From positions 1 through 38,417 of the forward strand of contig CAJTMC010000038.1 in assembly GCA_910577115.1 (NCBI GenBank): a DNA stretch of 38,417 nucleotides. The letters are read 5' to 3'. The notes under the pieces are model-generated. The model made no database searches and had not been told where the DNA came from. It saw nothing but the letters and a program-made list of their open reading frames with translations. Position 1 is the first letter of the stretch. Each line of letters begins with the position of its first letter. Source of the stretch: an uncultured Lachnospiraceae bacterium. Lineage in GTDB: Bacteria > Bacillota > Clostridia > Lachnospirales > Lachnospiraceae. Shown here in pieces: positions 17,929 through 28,900 of the stretch. The translations under genes and the position numbers were made by a program.

Positions 17929-17959
17929 AAAGAGTGCCGCATATTGCTTGGCACTCTTT
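17929..17959 (-). terminator. Intrinsic terminator of the 51-aa gene
   Basis: Stem AAAGAGTGCC (17929-17938) with GGCACTCTTT (17950-17959), 11-nt loop, five bases beyond the stop codon of the small leftward gene. A T-rich run follows on the minus strand. Confidence 0.8.
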
Positions 17960-17963
17960 ACAG

Positions 17964-18119
17964 TTATTCTGTTCTCTTATCTTCATTACAAAGGGCTTCG
18001 TACTTTTTTGTAAGCTCTTGAAAATCTTCTAAGGTTTTACACTCTTTCAGGTCATTCAAAATACGCACTCTCTCAAGCTTGCGTGCCAGATTTTCGATGG
18101 TTTCTGCTGAGTTTGGCAT
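17964..18119 (-). CDS. Small charged protein, 51 aa
   Basis: A short ORF with strong gene signals: ATG at 18119-18117, a very good AAAGGGGGTG ribosome binding site, and an intrinsic terminator right after the TAA at 17964-17966. The peptide begins MPNSAETIENLARKLERVRI and continues NDLKECKTLEDFQELTKKYEALCNEDKRTE. It is highly charged, almost certainly two amphipathic helices, with two cysteines (C27, C44) and no membrane segment. I do not recognise the family. It is its own transcription unit between perR and the two-component system. Confidence 0.7.
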   Translation of the reverse strand: MPNSAETIENLARKLERVRILNDLKECKTLEDFQELTKKYEALCNEDKRTE

Positions 18120-18349
18120 ACCATTCACCCCCTTTATTAAAAAGAAAAGTGTTTTGCTGTGTTTTTAGTATATCACAAATAGATTGCGATATCTATACGC
18201 ATCTTATATGTATTTTAAATAAATCGATTATAAAAATTAAATTAAGAAATTCCCAAATCCCTATATTTTAAAAAGGAATATGATATAATATCGAAAAACG
18301 CCGCTTCCGGCAAAATAAAATACGCATTGGATATGGAGGCGTATGAAAA

Positions 18350-19504
18350 ATGGAAAAAAAACGAAAATCAAGCGTCAAGCTGATGACAAAAATGATCATC
18401 CTATTCCTGACAATCATTTTTGTCCCAACCATAGCCGGCGTAATGGTCTTTCTCGGTTTCGGTTATCACGAAAATATTGACATTCTGCACGAGCTGGCAG
18501 CCGAAGGCATTATGATTGGCGGTCTGGCAAGCAGAAGCTTTTTAAAACATTTTACAATGATTATGGTAGTCATCCTCGTTGTGACAAGCATTATTATCAC
18601 ATCATGGATAAAAAAGGACATCTATAACCCCGTTAAGGAAATCAGTATTGCCATGCAAAATATAGCAGACGGTAACTTTGACTACCGCCTGCCGGAAACC
18701 CGCGATGATGAAATCGGACAGCTTTTCGGAAATTACGAGCAAATGCGGCTCCGCTTAAAAGAAAACGCGGAAGAAAAAAACGAGAACGAGAAAAAACAAA
18801 AGGAGCTGGTAAGCAATATCTCCCATGACCTCAAAACGCCGATAACCTCTATCAAAGGTTACGTCGAAGGCATCATGGACGGCGTGGCCAAGACGCCCGA
18901 GAAAATGGATAAATACATTAAAACCATATACAACAAAGCAAATGATATGGACAGACTGATTAACGAGCTGACCACCTATTCCGGAATTGACTCCAACAAA
19001 ATTCCCTACCATTTCCATATATTAAACATATCCGACTACTTTTCAGATTGTATCGAAGAAATCGGACTGGATTTGGAATCAAAAAATATCCAATTAAATT
19101 ACACCAATCTGGCGCCGGCCGATACCTGCGTGGTGGCAGATCCCGAACAGATGAAAAAAGTTATTAACAACATCATAAGCAACAGCGTCAAGTATATGGG
19201 ACATGACAACGGCGTGATTAGCATCAGCATTATCGATGACAACGAATCCGTTAAAATCGAGATTGAAGATAACGGAAAAGGCATTGCGTCAAAAGACATC
19301 GGAAACATTTTTGAACGGTTTTACAGAACAGACGCCTCACGCAATTCCCTGCAGGGCGGCAGCGGCATCGGTCTGAGCATTGTAAAGAAAATTGTGGAAG
19401 ATCATGGCGGCTACGTATGGGCAACCAGCAAAGAAGGCGAAGGCACATGTATGCACTTTGTGCTCCGCAAATATGTGAAAAATGATGATGAGGTAATAAT
19501 ATAG
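18350..19504 (+). CDS. Sensor histidine kinase, 384 aa
   Basis: Membrane kinase of a two-component system. Two transmembrane helices (about 14-36 and 67-85) with a very short extracellular loop, so it may sense in the membrane. HAMP domain at about 86-138, then the dimerisation domain with H-box 'SNISHDLKTPITSIKGYVEG' and phospho-accepting H159. The catalytic domain has the N-box (IISNSVKYM), the G1 motif (EDNGKGI), the F-box (IFERFYRTD) and the G2 motif (GGSGIGLSIVKKIVEDHGG). GGAGG ribosome binding site upstream; a TATAAT at 18284-18289 is a plausible -10 box with a poor -35. Its regulator gene begins 13 bp after its stop codon. Confidence 0.93.
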   Translation: MEKKRKSSVKLMTKMIILFLTIIFVPTIAGVMVFLGFGYHENIDILHELAAEGIMIGGLASRSFLKHFTMIMVVILVVTSIIITSWIKKDIYNPVKEISIAMQNIADGNFDYRLPETRDDEIGQLFGNYEQMRLRLKENAEEKNENEKKQKELVSNISHDLKTPITSIKGYVEGIMDGVAKTPEKMDKYIKTIYNKANDMDRLINELTTYSGIDSNKIPYHFHILNISDYFSDCIEEIGLDLESKNIQLNYTNLAPADTCVVADPEQMKKVINNIISNSVKYMGHDNGVISISIIDDNESVKIEIEDNGKGIASKDIGNIFERFYRTDASRNSLQGGSGIGLSIVKKIVEDHGGYVWATSKEGEGTCMHFVLRKYVKNDDEVII

Positions 19505-19517
19505 AGGAGGAATAAAC

Positions 19518-20207
19518 ATGAGCAAAATATTAATCGTAGAGGACGAGGAAGCGATTGCAGAACTGGAAAAGGATTATCTTGAGTTGAATGATTTTGAGGT
19601 AACAATTGAAAACAGCGGCGATACAGGACTCGCAACGGCTCTCTCCGAGGATTTTGACTTAATCATACTAGACCTCATGCTCCCCGGAATTGATGGCTTT
19701 GAAATATGCAGACGCATTCGCGAGGACAAAAATGTACCCATTTTAATGGTATCTGCAAAAAAAGACGATATCGACAAAATCAGAGGCTTAGGCTTAGGCG
19801 CAGACGATTACCTCACAAAGCCTTTTAGCCCAAGCGAGCTTGTGGCAAGGGTAAAAGCGCATATGGCGCGTTATGAGCGTCTCGTGGGAAGCCATATGAA
19901 AGAAAACGATATCATTGAAATCAGGGGAATCCGAATTGACAAGACCGCAAGGCGCGTGTTTATCAACGGTGAGGAAAAAACCTTTACTACAAAAGAATTT
20001 GACCTTTTAACCTTCCTTGCGGAAAATCCGAACCACGTTTTTACAAAGGAGGAAATTTTTCGGGAAATTTGGGATATGGATTCTATCGGCGATATTGCAA
20101 CCGTCACTGTCCATATCAAAAAAATCCGTGAAAAAATAGAGACTGATACCAGCAAGCCACAATATATAGAGACAATATGGGGCGTCGGTTATCGGTTTAA
20201 AGTGTAA
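19518..20207 (+). CDS. OmpR/PhoB-family response regulator, 229 aa
   Basis: Receiver domain 1-115 with acidic pair 'VEDEEA', phospho-acceptor D52 in 'LIILDLMLPGIDG', and the conserved Lys in 'DDYLTKPFSPSELVARV'. C-terminal winged-helix DNA-binding domain about 130-229 ('FTTKEFDLLTFLAENPNHVFTKEEIFREIWDMDSIGDIATVTVHIKKIREKIE ... IETIWGVGYRFKV'). Strong AGAGGAGGA ribosome binding site. Paired with the kinase just upstream; the target genes are not evident from this window. Confidence 0.95.
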   Translation: MSKILIVEDEEAIAELEKDYLELNDFEVTIENSGDTGLATALSEDFDLIILDLMLPGIDGFEICRRIREDKNVPILMVSAKKDDIDKIRGLGLGADDYLTKPFSPSELVARVKAHMARYERLVGSHMKENDIIEIRGIRIDKTARRVFINGEEKTFTTKEFDLLTFLAENPNHVFTKEEIFREIWDMDSIGDIATVTVHIKKIREKIETDTSKPQYIETIWGVGYRFKV

Positions 20208-20331
20208 AAATGCAAAAGAGGGAAACATATTGCCGGTTGTAAAACGACATTTTATGGAGAGCGTTCAAAGCTTGGAAGCTTTGTGGGAATAAACAAATAG
20301 TCATAATTTGACAGGCATAGGTGTATTCAAA

Positions 20332-21009
20332 ATGGATAAAATGATAGTGTACGAAGACAACGTACTTCTGATTATCCACAAGCCCGCCGGAATCGCGACA
20401 CAGACTTCACGGGTCGGGCAGGCAGATATGGTATCAGAATTAAAAAATTACAGGAAAAGGAAAGGTGAAGACACTTATATCGGAGTGATACACCGCCTTG
20501 ACCAGCCGGTTGAAGGGCTGCTTGTATTTGCAAAAAATCAGTCCGCGGCAGAAATCTTAAGCCGCCAGATTCAGGACAAAGCCCTGAAAAAAAGCTATCT
20601 TGCACTTGTGCAGGGAGAGCTTGCGCAAAATTCAGGCGGAAAACTGACAGATTTTCTGCAAAAAGATAATCGTACAAATTTGTCGAAGGTTGTAAAAGAA
20701 GGGACAAACGGTGCAAAAAAAGCAGTCCTCAACTGGAATTGTAGAAAGACTTTTCAAGGCAAAGGGTGTTCAATGGTGGAAATCGAACTGCTCACAGGCA
20801 GACACCATCAAATCCGCGTGCAGTTTGCAAATGCCGGAATGCCGCTTTTGGGTGATATGAAATATGGCACAGAGGCGTCAAAGGCATTGTCAAAACAGTT
20901 AGGGGTGACAAACACGTGCCTGCTGGCGTATAAATTGGCGCTATTGCACCCAATAACAGGAAAATTTCTTGAATATCAAATAGAATGGCGTGAACCGCTG
21001 ATACAATAG
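20332..21009 (+). CDS. RluA-family pseudouridine synthase, 225 aa
   Basis: RNA pseudouridine synthase of the RluA superfamily, converting uridine to pseudouridine in rRNA or tRNA. Motifs: 'VLLIIHKPAGIATQ' at the start, the catalytic segment 'IGVIHRLDQPVEGLLVFAK' with Asp57 (canonical HRLDRxTSG altered to HRLDQPVEG), and 'ELLTGRHHQIRVQFANAGMPLLGDMKYG' near the C-terminus. There is no S4 RNA-binding domain. Start placed at ATG 20332 (MDKMIVYEDN); an upstream TTG at 20308 is less likely. It lies 124 bp behind the response regulator with no convincing terminator between, so transcription may run through. The specific target site cannot be assigned. Confidence 0.88.
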   Translation: MDKMIVYEDNVLLIIHKPAGIATQTSRVGQADMVSELKNYRKRKGEDTYIGVIHRLDQPVEGLLVFAKNQSAAEILSRQIQDKALKKSYLALVQGELAQNSGGKLTDFLQKDNRTNLSKVVKEGTNGAKKAVLNWNCRKTFQGKGCSMVEIELLTGRHHQIRVQFANAGMPLLGDMKYGTEASKALSKQLGVTNTCLLAYKLALLHPITGKFLEYQIEWREPLIQ

Positions 21010-21045
21010 CAATAATTATCTGAAAAAAATAATGCAATGTTTGAG

Positions 21046-21074
21046 TTGACACATTTTTTCGAAACAAGTATAAT
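21046..21074 (+). promoter_or_regulatory. Consensus promoter of the 128-aa gene
   Basis: TTGACA at 21046-21051, exactly 17 nt, TATAAT at 21069-21074: a perfect sigma-A-type promoter, with a leader of about 130 nt before the ATG at 21210. Confidence 0.85.
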
Positions 21075-21209
21075 AAGAATACACGCAGTTACCATTACAA
21101 TCAAAATGGGAACTGCACATAAATTCACTCATACTAAGACAGGGGAATGAGGCAGACAGGCTTACAAGTGAACTCGTTAAAAGGGGAGTAGCACAAAGGA
21201 GGCCAAGGT

Positions 21210-21596
21210 ATGGATGGAATGCAGAATTGGACAACGTATTTGGAGGCTATGCGCAATCGTCTGCTGATTGTCAAAGACGCTGACAGCCTGATTTCTGTAC
21301 TGACTGATGTTAAAAATATACCAATCGCGTTGTCAACGATTGAAGATGTAACTGATGGTACAGGATTGAGCATGTCGATCTCGGTGATTTGTTCAGAGGT
21401 CAAGGTAGTGGGCAAAGTGATGTGTCTGGTAAGCGACGATATGTTCACAACAGTGCAGTTAAATCTTGACACTGTTAAAAAAATCAGCTCAAAGATTTCG
21501 GTAGATAGAAAAGGTGTAGTCATGAAACTGACACTGAAAAACGGTGCAGAGTTTCTGCTGATGTTTCACACAGATTTAATGGACGAAGAAGAATGA
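21210..21596 (+). CDS. Conserved hypothetical protein, 128 aa
   Basis: I do not recognise this protein. It follows a consensus promoter and an AAAGGAGG ribosome binding site, so it is very likely expressed. It has no signal peptide or membrane helix. The predicted pattern is an N-terminal helix (WTTYLEAMRNRLLIV) followed by alternating hydrophobic beta-type strands (LSMSISVICSEVKVVGKVMCLV; VVMKLTLKNGAEFLLMFHTD), suggesting a small alpha/beta domain. It ends in acidic DEEE. A GC-rich inverted repeat follows at about 21624-21671. Confidence 0.65.
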   Translation: MDGMQNWTTYLEAMRNRLLIVKDADSLISVLTDVKNIPIALSTIEDVTDGTGLSMSISVICSEVKVVGKVMCLVSDDMFTTVQLNLDTVKKISSKISVDRKGVVMKLTLKNGAEFLLMFHTDLMDEEE

Positions 21597-21622
21597 TGAT
21601 GAAAAAGAAGGCTGTACAAAGA

Positions 21623-21671
21623 AGGCCGCAGCAATGGATTAGCGAAGGAACAGTCTGTTGCTGCGGTCTTG
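21623..21671 (+). terminator. Possible terminator / inverted repeat behind the 128-aa gene
   Basis: GGCCGCAGCAA pairs with TTGCTGCGGTC across a loop of about 27 nt. The following sequence is only weakly T-rich, so terminator function is uncertain. Confidence 0.4.
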
Positions 21672-21713
21672 TTACGATAAAAAGTGCGAACGAAAAGAAT
21701 CGGAGTGGTGAAG

Positions 21714-22547
21714 ATGAAGTATAATACAAATGATTTGTCGGAAATATTGGACGTAACGACAAATACGATTCGCCGATTTGAGGAAAGAGGATATCTAAAT
21801 CCGGAAAGGGACGGGGCGAATGGATATCGGGTATTTGACAGTGGTGATTTGGAAAAGGCAATCTATATAGGAAGATACAGGAAAATAGGTTTTGAACATA
21901 GTGACATTACAAACCTGTTTCAGGAAAATCTGGCAATGGGACTGCGCCGGTTTCAGATGAAAATGAAGGGGCTTGATGAAAAAATAGCTGCGCTCATGGC
22001 AACGCGCCATATGCTGAATGATGATATTATCCTTATGGAAAGAGGCATCGCTAACAATGGAGAGATTATAGAGAAGACGTGCCGTTCATTCTATTATGTT
22101 CTTTACCATAAAAACGGATGGATTAACACAGAAGGCAAGAATGGTGATGCATACCGAAAATTTGTGGAGGAATGCCCTGAAATAAAATATGTCTACATCT
22201 TTGACAAGGAAAATATTGAAAATGAGAGCCTTGTATACAGTGAGGGCATTGCTTCCAATGAGATTTTTACAGGTCTGTACGGCGTTGACGTTGAACCGCC
22301 GATTAAGTATTATGAAAAACGTCCAAGTCTCATGCGTTTTGCAAGGCTTCCGATCGACATGGAAAATGAAGGGCAAATCTCAAGGGAAGAACTCAAAAAG
22401 TTGATTTACGGTGACTTTTTAGACTATATAAAAGAGAAAAACCTTCATATAACAGGTGATATGATGGGTGTGAAGATAGGTTTTTCACGCGAAGAAGATC
22501 GGGAATGGCAGTATGTGCTGCTGAATTTGCCGGTGGAAAGGGATTAA
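21714..22547 (+). CDS. MerR-family transcriptional regulator with effector-binding-like C-terminus, 277 aa
   Basis: N-terminal MerR winged helix at residues 2-70 ('KYNTNDLSEILDVTTNTIRRFEERGYLNPERDGANGYRVFDSGDLEKAIYIGRYRKIGFEHSDI'), then a coiled-coil linker (about 75-115, 'FQMKMKGLDEKIAALMATRHMLNDDIILMERGI'), then a C-terminal region of about 150 residues resembling the small-molecule-binding half of BmrR/GyrI-like regulators. Start at ATG 21714 behind GGAG; an upstream in-frame GTG at 21684 is less supported. The effector and target promoter are unknown. A clear terminator follows. Confidence 0.82.
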   Translation: MKYNTNDLSEILDVTTNTIRRFEERGYLNPERDGANGYRVFDSGDLEKAIYIGRYRKIGFEHSDITNLFQENLAMGLRRFQMKMKGLDEKIAALMATRHMLNDDIILMERGIANNGEIIEKTCRSFYYVLYHKNGWINTEGKNGDAYRKFVEECPEIKYVYIFDKENIENESLVYSEGIASNEIFTGLYGVDVEPPIKYYEKRPSLMRFARLPIDMENEGQISREELKKLIYGDFLDYIKEKNLHITGDMMGVKIGFSREEDREWQYVLLNLPVERD

Positions 22548-22559
22548 GAAATATTAAGT

Positions 22560-22590
22560 AAGAGAGTGGCATAATGCCGCTCTCTTTATT
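22560..22590 (+). terminator. Intrinsic terminator of the MerR-type gene
   Basis: A near-perfect 13-bp stem (AAGAGAGTGGCAT with ATGCCGCTCTCTT, one T-G wobble) followed by TTATT, 12 bp behind the stop codon. Confidence 0.85.
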
Positions 22591-22689
22591 ACGCTGCATT
22601 TAAATTCACTGTTGCGATTTTCAAGACCATCGCCGCTTATTTACTCAAAATTAATTTCAAAGCAAAAGAAATATTTTCTCTATGTAATA

Positions 22690-22900
22690 TAGAAGAAAAA
22701 ATAAAGGGCGGCAGATGCCGTCATGAGATCCGCTTTCCGGAAGGGCAGCGGGCATAAGATGTATTGCAGTATCCTGACCATCATCGAAACCCTAAAGAAA
22801 AGGAAGATGGGGATGATCGAAAATATAAGGAAGCTATTCATGGGCGCACCGGCTATATTTAAGCCGGTGTAGTGCCCATTAGCTCAGCGGAAGGCTGAAC
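22690..22900. other. Non-coding region with a chain of hairpins; nature unknown
   Basis: The 340-bp gap between convergent genes has no ORF, but at least three helices: CGGC-AGAT-GCCG (22709-22720), CCGCT/AGCGG (22730-22734 / 22747-22751), and a long hairpin with ATGGGC + CACCGGCT pairing to AGCCGGTG + GCCCAT (22840-22879). A further TCAGC/GCTGA hairpin lies at 22884-22898. No T-run follows on either strand, so these are not ordinary terminators. It could be a small RNA, the 3' UTR of the leftward giant gene, or a decayed miniature element. Confidence 0.4.
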
Positions 22901-22928
22901 TGTTACAATTTTAATAAAAGTAGTTTGA

Positions 22929-25900
22929 CTATTTTCGCCACCACCACAAAAATCCTTTTGCGGCGATTGTAAATTTTGCGGTTTTTGTGCCGCCGTAGTT
23001 TCCTTTTCCTTTAATGGTAATGGAAGCCTTTCCTTTTTTCTGATTGTCTGTGCACAGGACGATATCGTAATCTTCATCACGCAGTGTAACGCCTTTCAGC
23101 GTCACTTTGATTTGCTGTTTATCAGGAACAATCGCGTTTCCGGTATAGCTTTGTGTCGGTATGGAAATCTTTGCAGACTTGATATCTGCCTGCACAATGC
23201 GGTAAGCTCCCGTAAATGTTCCTGTATAGTTGTTTCCGCTGCCGGAATTGAGCGTGACGCGTATCTGCGTGCCGGCAGGTATCCTGTCTGTGTCTGCAAC
23301 GGGCTCGCCCGCCCTTTTTACGCTGCCGTCTTCTAAGTCTGTGTCTTTCTCATAGGAGTACGTAATGCTGTTTTTATCAAAGTCTTTTCCGGCGGAAAGG
23401 AGCTTTCCGTCCAAATCCATCAGTTTTGGTGTAATTTTATAGACGCCTGCCTTGCTGCTATAAACTTTATCACATGACACGAGTGTCATTTTTGACAAAT
23501 CCTGCGGATTTATTGTAAAGGGAATTGTTATTTTACCTTTAAAGCTTCCTCTTCCGTTTATTGTTACGCTTGCAGCGCTATTGCCGCCGGCTGCTTTATT
23601 ATTTTTATAACTAAGTGTATAATCTGCGCCTTCTCTTAAAGTTCTGCCGCCAAACGTGATGGAAGGCTTTGGCTTTGCACCGCCTTTTGCGTAGACGCAG
23701 GTTAGGGTTTTGTCATAGGAAATCTTTTTTTCACTGTCTGCTGCGAGGTCATAGGGTGCAATTTTGTAGGTCTTTTTTAATTTGCCCGTATATACGTTCT
23801 TTCCATAATAAGTGACGGTTGCGGTGCCTGCCTTTGTGTTATTTGCATAACGCACTGTGTAGTCTGCGCCTTCGACAAGTGTCTTCTCGCTGCCGTCTGC
23901 TGTTATTTTGAGTGTGCATGACTGTATACACGCTTTTCCGGTATAAGGAAACGACTTTTCAAAACCGGCAAGCGTTGCTTTTGTGATGCTTACAGGTTTC
24001 TTTTTGGGGATTTGACTGACTGCAGTGAGCGTCAAAGTTTTTGTGCCTGCATAGTTATTCACGCCAGCAATGGTTACACTGTATTCTCCCTCCTGTGCAT
24101 AGATGCCGGACGTGTTGGAATACGTTATGGTAAAGTCTTTATTATTTTTGAGTTTGGTGCCCATGTAATAAAGCTCGGGAACGGGCTTTTGGGCTTTCTT
24201 CGCGTTGGTTTTTACATAAAAGCTGTCCGCATACACGTCGGTTTCGATATTGGCGGGAGTGATGCTGAAAGAGAACGTTTCTTTTCCCGAATAATTGCCT
24301 TTTCCTGATACGGTGATTGTGGCTTCGCCGACGTTTTTGTTGTTTTTATAAGCAATTGTGTAGTCAATTTTCTCAGTCAGGGGTGTGGCATTGTCCCATA
24401 CTGTTATTGCAGGGATGATTGCGTCACCTGTGTAGGTGTAGCCTGCCTTGTTAACACCCGATATCCATAAACCATCACCTTGATTTTCCGTATCAATCGG
24501 ATCATCTTCTTTTATCCAGTGTGCATAGAGTGTTATTGATTCTGTTACTATAATTGTAGCATTTTTTATTTTTTCTCCGCCATCAGGCTGCGTATACCAT
24601 CCTTCAAAAATGTATCCCGGTCTTGTTATGTTAAAAGGAATGCTTATTTCACTTCCCGGTGTGATTCCGGTTATCGGAGCAATTTCGCTGCCGCCCTGTG
24701 TGTTGAATCGTACAGTAAATGTCTGCGGTTCCTGTTCCCCAACTACCGTAACCCGACAGTCTGCAGCAGCATTACCGGATTTCACATGAATAATGGTTGT
24801 TCCAACTCCTATGCCCGTAATAAGTCCTGTTTCCGAAACTGTTGCAATATCCGGATTTTCTGATGTATATACAATTACTTCATTGGAAGGCGTAATTGTT
24901 GCATTTAATTGTTTCTGTTCTCCAAGCGTAATAGTAAGTTCTTCGGCATCCAATGCAATGACATGATTCGATACTCTGACCATACATACATCGACATAAT
25001 CATCAAGCCGTACAGTCAGCAGCGCGATTCCTTCGCCAGTAGCTTCTACCGTTCCGTCCTGTGCAATTTTAACAACACTTTCATCCGTTGAAGACCATGC
25101 AGCATTTTCTACACGATTTCCGCTTTCATCTTCTAAATGCAGGCGGCTGCTGTTCCCGACCATCAGTTCAAGCCCTCTATTGCTGAGCTTATATTTTTGT
25201 CCCGTTCCCCCTTCAACCGTTATTTCGCACTGCGCTGAATAACTGCCATCTAAAGTATATGCCGTAACGAGTGCACTTCCCTCTTTCAAGGCATAAACAT
25301 TTCCGTCATTATCTATAGCTACGACATCATTTGCATCTGACACATATACCGCATTTTTAAATGTCGCATTTTCCGGCAGAATTTCCGCCTGAAGGCGTGA
25401 CGATGTTTTTTCCTTTAAGGTAAGTGTATTTTTATCAAGTGAAATTCCCACAGCAGATACCGGATCGCTGTATACCGTAGCGGAATCATTCCCGTAATTA
25501 TTTTCCAAGCTGTCTGTTGCTGCCGAAAGAAGATAGTATTTAACATCTCCGACATTCTCAAATATTGTCGGGGTGATTTCCTGCGAAAATTCCCAGCTTT
25601 CTCCTACCGCTAAATCGCTTTTTTCATAGGAAAGCACTGCAAGCGGAGCATTTTCTTCATTGTCCTCTTTGATTGTTAATGATACATTCTTTGCGGTCTG
25701 ATATCCAATGTTTGTGATGCTTCCGCTGATGGTATCGTTATCAATTTTTAAATCACGAATGATAATATCACTGTATCCCAGTTCACACTTTGAACTGTTG
25801 TTCGACAAAACAATATCTTCAAAACCAACCGGTGTAACTGTGAGCGTGTAATACTCGGATATGATAGTTTCCGGAAGGGTATACGATATGCTTACAGTTT

Positions 25901-28900
25901 TCTGCTCTCCCACTGGAATATCCATAATCTGCGTATCTGTATAAAGCTCTCCGGAATGGCTTCCTGCCAACACAACCTTCACTTGTGATATTGCTTGTGT
26001 CGTATTATTGTATGCCGTTGTTGAAAACTCTAATGTATTTCCCGGCGCCACATTGTACGCATCATAAAATAAATTCGAATCCACAAAAAAGACATTCGGT
26101 TTTATATTCTTTTTTATAACCATATCCGTCAGCCCATAAATATCCGTCGAATCAGTTAAAAGCGCTTCCTCATTATATGCAATGCTGATTGTCCCGTCGT
26201 TATTATAAATAGGAGCATAATTTGTCACCTTGCTTGCGTCTGCCACAATGGGAACGGGTGATGTATATGTACCGTTTCTGTAATAAGACACATAAATATC
26301 GCGCACAAATCCGTCCTGCTTACAAAACATGACCGCCTCTGCTCCCAAAGCGCTTTTCACTACAGAAAAGTTGTCTGTTTCAATTCCGGTATCGTAAACA
26401 GAGGAAAATTCGTCGCCGGATGCCTTGTAAACCTTATTTTCACCCGAAAAATAAACGGTGTCATCACATATGTCAACAATTTCAGCATGATATGAGGCAT
26501 CTCCAATCATTGTTTTTATGCCGTTTTGAATATAGTATATGGTTCCATCCTGCGTATCTGATACATTATCCGCATCCTCCGCATAGACGATTGCGGCTTG
26601 TCCGCCAATATAATCAACATCGTAATCGGACACATAATTTAAGTTCTGCGCATAGCATACAGGACTGCCCCAAGTGCCATCTTTGTATTCGCAGACGTAA
26701 ATTGCATTACTGCCTTTGGTATAATGATAATCATTTACAGAGTTTGTCAGCCATGCTGCGGCGATTTTCTCTCCACTCACTGCGATAAGCGGTGAAAATT
26801 CCATCAACGCATTATTGGTGTCTGAAAGGATCTGTGGTTCTGAAAATTTGTCCTCGTCAAATACGGATACATACACGTCTATTTGCTTGCATACATCGTC
26901 ATATGCTGCGTCATCCGCAAATACGCTTGACGCTTTGTTCCATACCAGATATGCTTTGTTCCCTTGTGCTGTCATGTTGGGATAGTAATCTCCTGTTGAT
27001 GTATCACTGCACACTGGTGTAATACTGCTCCAGCCGTTTCCGTCATTTTTATTGACACTGTAGACAAGCGTTGTTCTGTTTACGGCGCTTTTATCACCAA
27101 AATCATGAATCCATGCAAGAAGTTCCGTACCGTTGGAAAGTCTTACATACTGTACATTATTTTCTTTAAACACGCCTGCGTCTGTAGAAATCTCGGAGTA
27201 TCGAAAGCTGTCGGACGAAGTTAGTCCGGAGGATTTTTGTGCATTGTATGTATTGATGCTGTCTTTTTTGCTGGAAGACAGGTAGTTTCTTGGCAGTACC
27301 TCTAAATGCTCCGAAGGAAACGCAGAGTTATATTCATTGAAAGAGGCATAGTTTGCGGAATTTGTTCCGGGATAGATGTTTCGTGAAATGCTCGCTGTTT
27401 TCTTTCCGCCCCAACAAAGCAGTACCGTTTCACCATATACTTCCAAAACTGCATCAATGCTGAGCGATTCTTTACTGCTTTTATATGGAAATGTAAACTC
27501 TACAGGAAATTTACCCGTTGCGCCGACTTCCGCATGAGCCAGCTTCCAACCAACTCCTACTGCGATTGTTCCATAAAGTTCCAGTTTTGCGACACCTGAA
27601 TGTTCGATATTTCCGTCAATATAAGTAAATACCAGTTTTCCTTCTGCGGATAGCCCTATTTTGAACTTTGCATATGCAACGCCGCCAGTACATGCCGGTC
27701 TGTATGTCGTTGTTCCTTCTCCTTTTACAAGAAGTGTAATGCCGCCTTCTATTAAATCTCCGCTTTCAGCAAATTCCAGATAACCAGTTGCTGCAATTTT
27801 TACATCTATATTACTTGTTCTGCCAGACTGCATTTCATCAAGTGCTTTTTCCCATTCTTCGTCTAGTGTTTTACTTTTCGTGGATTTAAATTCATGTTTG
27901 ATTAAATCATAATCCAACAGCTTCTTTTCCGTGGAAAGTGCGACTTTGATTGTCTTATCATTTTTGTCATAGGTAACTGTTGATTTTATGCCTTTTCCAA
28001 AGTTCAAGTCGAAATTCATATTCATGTTCAACATACTGATGTCCCCGTCGCTTGTTTCAATATCCGGCGCGGAGGTATCAACAGATGCTTTGACGGAGGG
28101 CATCTTGGGCTTATATTTATTGGTATCGGGAGCTATTTTGAATCGATAGGAGCCCGATTCGGAACGATAATCATTGAGATTTATCCAACCGCCGGAGTTT
28201 TTATATCCTTTGAACAACGTACTGATAAATACTTGCTTACAATTTTTACTAAGCGGTATTTCTACACAGCCGTTATTGTTTGTCCTATAATAATGCGTAC
28301 CGGATAATTCTTCTTCAATGCGCACTTGACCATTTTTAATTGGCGCACCGGTCATATCATCGAAGAATTGAAATATACTGCCTTCTGATTCGACTAATTG
28401 TTTGATGCTTTCGTCTTCAATATCCGGGGTTGGTTCCTTTTCTGTTGGAATGTAGTTTTTGCCCAATGCCACACTATAAGAAAGATTTTGAGGTAACTCT
28501 GTGACGATAGTGCCGTCGGAGCGGTACCATTTGTCAGTAGTATCCGTGGAGGGTAAAGCTACAGAATGATTTATTTTATAAGGCGAGTAAATTGTTGACA
28601 AGTTTGTGCAGTATGAGAGATCGAATATATGCCATGTAAAAATATTAGTGGTATCAAAATTACTAAGGTCTAAGGTAGAAAGCGAACGACAATCGGAAAA
28701 CATATATTCCATATCAGTTACATTAAAAGTATTAAAGCCACTTAAGTTTAAAGTAGAAAGTGAACGGCATCCTCTAAACATACCACTCATGTTAGTTACA
28801 TTTTGGGTATTAAAATTGCTAAGGTCTAATTCGGATAATGAGCTACAACCATAAAACATATTCCACATACCAGTTACTTTAGAAGTATCAAAACTGCTAA

